This document shows positions 60,477 through 64,000 of a stretch of 64,000 bases of DNA, one piece after another (positions within the stretch are counted from its first letter, which is position 1; each line of letters opens with the position of its first letter). The position numbers and the translations under genes were made by a program. The stretch spans positions 558,001 to 622,000 of the forward strand of contig NZ_CP145886.1 in NCBI RefSeq assembly GCF_038049935.1, read 5' to 3'. The notes beneath the pieces were generated by a model. The model was not told the origin of the DNA. It worked only from the letters and a program-made list of their open reading frames with translations, and did not search any database. Source of the DNA: Rossellomorea sp. y25. Its GTDB lineage: Bacteria > Bacillota > Bacilli > Bacillales > Bacillaceae_B.

Positions 60477-63436
60477 ATGATTAAAAAAGCTGTCACCTCT
60501 TTTACCGCTGCATGTCTCATCATGAGTCTTACACCAGGAAACATAGGAAAAGCAACGCAGAAAGAAAAGCCTTTTCACCTCAAGGATTCGACATTAATAG
60601 ATAAAACGATTGAAGGCGACCTGGTGATCACACCTGATGCCGGAAAAGACATCACCCTTGAAAACGTGACGGTTCACGGGAAGACCCTTATCAAAGGGGA
60701 AGCGCCTGATACCCTTCAGCTGTCCGATTCGGAGTTACACAATCTATCGGTTCAAGGACCTGGTCACCCTACAAAGATCACCGTCTCTGGGGAATCAATA
60801 GTCGAAGAAACCCTGTTGGATGGAAATGCCGAGCTTGAAGAAAGAGAACTTTCGTCCGTTGGATTCCAAAACGTAACCGTATCGGCATCCACGGTCAAAA
60901 CGAAGAAAGCTGATTTGAAAGGCGAGTTCGAAACGATTACAACCACTGGTAAAAAAGGAAAGGCTGAAGTAGAGCTTGACGGCGTTGCAGATCGGTTTGA
61001 AATGAACGCGCTTTCAAACGTCAACCTTGCTAAGGATGCGTTAGTAAAGGAACTTACTGTATCAGCATCCGGTAAAGGGTCGATTATCGATGGAGACGGT
61101 AACGTGGAGAAAGCAACTTTGAACGGCACCGTTATATATAAGGGAGAAGAAACAAGTGATGCATCTTCTTTTGCTTCACCATGGTCCCTCGTATGGAATG
61201 ACGAATTCAATCAGGCCGAAATTGACCGTTCGAAATGGACGTTCGATATCGGCAACGGGTTTACCGATGCCAATGGTACCTTTATACCCGGGTGGGGGAA
61301 TAATGAAAAACAATATTACACAGACCGCCCTGATAACGCTAAGGCAGAAGATGGAAAGCTCGTCATCACGGCTAAAGAAGAAGAGTATGAAGGCCACTCT
61401 TATACGTCCGCACGCCTGAAAACGAAGGGGCTTTTTTCAAAAACGTATGGGAAATTCGAAATGAAGGCGTCGCTTCCAGTCGGGAAAGGCTACTGGCCGG
61501 CGTTCTGGATGCTCCCGGAAGATGATAAGTATGGAGGATGGGCAGCCTCCGGTGAAATCGATATATTAGAAGCCCAGGGAAGTAATCCACAAGAAGCGAT
61601 CGGGACGATTCATTACGGTGAAACCTGGCCGAACAATAAATACACCGGCGCTCACTATGCCTTTGAAGATGGATCGACCATTGCCGACGAGCATGTATAC
61701 TCAGTTGAATGGGAGCCGGGGGAAATTCGTTGGTATGTGGATGGAAAGCTCCGCCAAACCCAAAACAATTGGTATAGCAAAGGGACAGGCAATGCGGCCA
61801 ACTTCACGTATCCTGCACCATTTGATCAGCCTTTTCACATGTTATTGAATGTGGCGATCGGCGGGAATTTTGACGGGGATCCAACAGAGGATACCATGTT
61901 CCCTCAATCCATGGACGTTGACTATGTGCGGGTTTATGATCTGACGGGAAGACCGTATAAAACGCCGGAGTTGCCTGTATTCGAACAGCAACCATTACCG
62001 GAAGAAGCGAAACAACCCCTCGAAGACGGAAATCTCATTTACAATAATGGATTTGATCAGGACTGGGATGACGTTGAAGGGATTGAAGGGGTGGAGAATA
62101 CGGATTACTGGTATTTCTTGACCGTCCCTGATTTTGGAGGGAAAGCGAATGTGTCCCTTGATCAGTTGGATAGCGTGAACTACGCAAAAGTCGATATACA
62201 GGAGCCCGGTAATCAACCTTATTCTGTCCAGCTGATACAAGATGCCTCTATTGGAAAAGGACGTTATTATCGTGTGTCTTTTGATGCGAAGTCCAGTGAG
62301 GCGCGTCCGATTAATGTAAAAGTCAGCGGGGGTCCAGAGAGGGGATATGCCACGTATTCACGAAGTGAGTCGTTTGAGTTAACAGATCAGGTGCAAACCT
62401 ATGAAACGGTGTTCCAAATGACGGAGGAAACCGATCTTGCAGCCCGACTGGAGTTTAATTTAGGCTTGTCCACCCTGCCTGTCTGGATCGGAAATGTCCG
62501 GGTCGAGGAAATCCCTCCTGTGAAAGTGGATCCGGATGCTTCCAAGTCTGCGCTTCCTGACGGGAACCTTGTCTATAATGGGACGTTCGACCAGGGATTC
62601 CCTGACCGTTTGCTTTATTGGAATTTGGTAGATTCCGAGAATGCTGAGTTCATCGGGGTGGATCCCGATGAGCGGGTATTTTCTGCCAAGCCTTTAAATG
62701 AAACGGACAAAGTACAATTAGTGCAAAAAGGTGTTCAGCTTCAAGCTGGAAGTGAATATGAACTGACACTGGACGGGATGGCTGAAAGTGCCCGTGATAT
62801 TCAGATTGAGATGAGAAGCAAGGATGGAGAGGTTTCCTATGCAGCGGAAACGATTCCTCTGAATGGTGATTGGGAGAGTCATGGCATGGCTTTCAAGATG
62901 CGGGATGTAACGGATTTGGAAGCGCAGCTGGTCATCCACCTTGGGGGCAGCACTCATAAAGTGAAGCTGGATAATATGAAACTATTGAAAAAAGTGGGAC
63001 CCATTGATCCGTTTCCTATTAAAAACGGGACATTCGACAATGCTTTAGATCCCTGGGAGTCTTACATCCATTTTGATGCAGGGGCAAGTATTCAGCATGT
63101 CGATGGTGAAGCACATATCTCCATCGGGAATGAAGGGAAGGAAGCATGGAGCGTTCAACTCTTTCAAGGGAATCTGGTGCTAGAGCCCGGGAAAGAATAC
63201 ACGCTATCCTCGATGCAAGCTCTTCAGTAGCACGGTCGATGGAAGTGACGCTGGAAAACAGTCAATATACGCGGTACCTTTCGGAATTTGCTGAACTTAA
63301 TGAAAATCTGGGTCGCTTTGAATATACGTTTACCACCCCTTTGAGGGAGGAAACGAGTTTGAAGTTTTTACTTGGTGCCACTGGAGAGGTGCTTGGCGCA
63401 CATGATGTGGTGATTGATAATGTGGAGTTGAAATAA
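60477..63436 (+). pseudogene. Secreted GH16 beta-glucanase, C-terminus frameshifted
   Basis: Signal peptide 1-26; residues 35-225 are beta-helix-like repeats of short strands ('STLIDKTIEGDLVITPDAGKDITLENVTVHGKTLIKG'); GH16 catalytic domain about 235-478 with catalytic Glu360 and Glu365 in GEIDILEAQG; then three CBM4/9-like modules starting near 510 ('NLIYNNGFDQDW'), 690 ('NLVYNGTFDQGF') and 848 ('PIKNGTFDNALDPW'). It hydrolyses beta-1,3(-1,4)-glucans outside the cell. The frame stops at 63230 after YTLSSMQALQ, but another frame continues (DASSSVARSMEVTLEN) to 63436; one missing base near 63207-63212 explains it. The catalytic domain is intact, so activity may survive. Full length would be about 986 residues. 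Confidence 0.85.
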
Positions 63437-63444
63437 GTTTGGGT

Positions 63445-63476
63445 ACAGCGTCTTTTGGGCGCTGTGCTTTTTTGTT
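63445..63476 (+). terminator. Terminator of the GH16 gene
   Basis: TACAGCG/CGCTGTG hairpin followed by TTTTTTG. Confidence 0.75.
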
Positions 63477-63479
63477 TAG

Positions 63480-63694
63480 GTTTTGAGTGTGGGGAGGCTT
63501 GAGGGTGTGTGAATGCTTTGGACTAAATGTTCCGCCGGGTGGAGGGCGTGTAGTTTTGACGGAGAATAGTAGAACGGTCGATAAATCTCAAAGCGCCCAT
63601 AATCCCCCTGGACAAAAACGACTCCGACACCCAAAACTCGTATGATTCCCGTTCAAACTCCTCCCAAAACAACACAAACCTCATTATAATCACA
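63480..63694. other. Intergenic region after the GH16 gene
   Basis: No gene seen. One isolated unit of the CGGTCGATAAA repeat word lies at about 63571-63581. Confidence 0.4.
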
Positions 63695-63722
63695 AAAAAA
63701 GCAGCCGATCTAAGATCAGCTG
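63695..63722 (-). terminator. Terminator of the EEP-family gene
   Basis: Minus-strand GCAGCTGATCT/AGATCGGCTGC followed by seven Ts; it overlaps the stop codon. Confidence 0.85.
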
Positions 63723-64000
63723 CCTACCCCTTCACCCAAAACCACTTCAACCCCGAAGTGATCCGAGACAACAGGCTTATTGACATCATTAAAGATGACC
63801 CGGGACGACCGAACGTCCACTTTCTCACTGGACAACACAAGATCAATCCTTAAATCGACCTTATTCTCATCCCATCCGGCAATCTTCCCTTCAACGGTTA
63901 TCCCGTTGTCACGTTCAACAGCTTCATCAAATGTATCCATGAGTCCTTTGGAAAGAAGGTAATCATATCCTTCCTCACGAACCCATGCATTATTATTGAA
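63716..64000 (-). CDS. Endonuclease/exonuclease/phosphatase-family protein (C-terminal part)
   Basis: 94 residues in a frame open to the window edge, so the N-terminus is missing. 'GWDENKVDLRIDLVLSS' and 'VVSDHFGVEVVL' are the last two motifs of the EEP fold, with catalytic Asp-His in SDHFG. Candidates include sugar-phosphate phosphatases such as MapP or a secreted nuclease/sphingomyelinase relative; the missing part would decide. It faces the GH16 gene convergently. Confidence 0.75.
   Translation of the reverse strand, partial: FNNNAWVREEGYDYLLSKGLMDTFDEAVERDNGITVEGKIAGWDENKVDLRIDLVLSSEKVDVRSSRVIFNDVNKPVVSDHFGVEVVLGEGVGS

Noticed and set aside
1..64000. Prophage, transposon or integrated island
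   Set aside because: No integrase, transposase, terminal repeats or att-like duplications; gene content is ordinary Bacillaceae core and accessory.

Overview
The window looks like chromosomal DNA of an aerobic, motile, spore-forming-type Bacillaceae (Bacillus/Rossellomorea-like). Supporting signs: Bacillus-style gene sets (mreBH, yfkK-yfkJ-yfkI-yfkH, yclNOPQ-type petrobactin uptake, nos, nsrR/hmp, motAB), strong AGGAGG ribosome sites, frequent TTG/GTG starts, two T-boxes, a purine riboswitch, and recognisable SigA, SigB, SigD, ECF, Fur, NsrR and CcpA sites. The species assignment is inference. I see no rRNA, tRNA, CRISPR, prophage or insertion sequence.

Layout. 0-6 kb: end of a polytopic membrane protein; an ABC-F ATPase behind a leader-peptide attenuator; renalase-like oxidoreductase; GNAT; bacterial nitric oxide synthase. 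6-10.2 kb (minus): ECF sigma, anti-sigma, a two-repeat histidine-rich cell-wall protein and a class F sortase; the sigma gene and the wall-protein gene carry the same promoter with identical spacing, so I read this as one self-contained surface regulon. 10.3-20.4 kb: mreBH, acyl-CoA thioesterase, guanine-riboswitch nucleoside transporter, sodium symporter, MFS, a small DUF2639 gene, a repetitive DUF6944-like protein, M29 aminopeptidase. 20.5-23 kb: small membrane protein, nsrR and hmp with an NsrR site. 23-29 kb: small genes, a chemoreceptor and motAB with back-to-back SigD-type promoters, and an AgcS symporter. 29.2-33.3 kb: Fur-controlled ferri-siderophore importer with a heme monooxygenase. 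33.4-38 kb: psuK-psuG and a multi-PAS kinase. 38.3-42.5 kb: a flavin monooxygenase-methyltransferase pair and an orphan lysine/ornithine N-hydroxylase. 42.5-45.3 kb: SigB-controlled PfpI protein and the yfk cluster. 45.4-49.7 kb: lytST-like sensor/regulator followed by cstA (CcpA site). 50-54.4 kb: second ECF sigma/anti-sigma pair, T-box-controlled MFS, and a frameshifted helical protein. 54.4-56.3 kb: T-box proS. 56.3-64 kb: small membrane proteins, GNAT, a large membrane protein, LacI regulator with its operator at a frameshifted GH16 beta-glucanase, and the end of an EEP-family phosphatase.

The least explained signal is a set of ten short tandem arrays in intergenic DNA. Seven have a period of about 20 bp and three have an exact 25-bp period. 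Each array has its own 8-12 nt core separated by variable filler, and most lie just 3' of genes. Several 20-bp cores look related (TTCGCTGATA, rc of TAACGGCGAA, GTCGATAAT, CGGTCGATAA), while the 25-bp arrays use palindromes such as GTACCAGGTAC. They differ from CRISPR arrays (filler too short) and do not encode protein.
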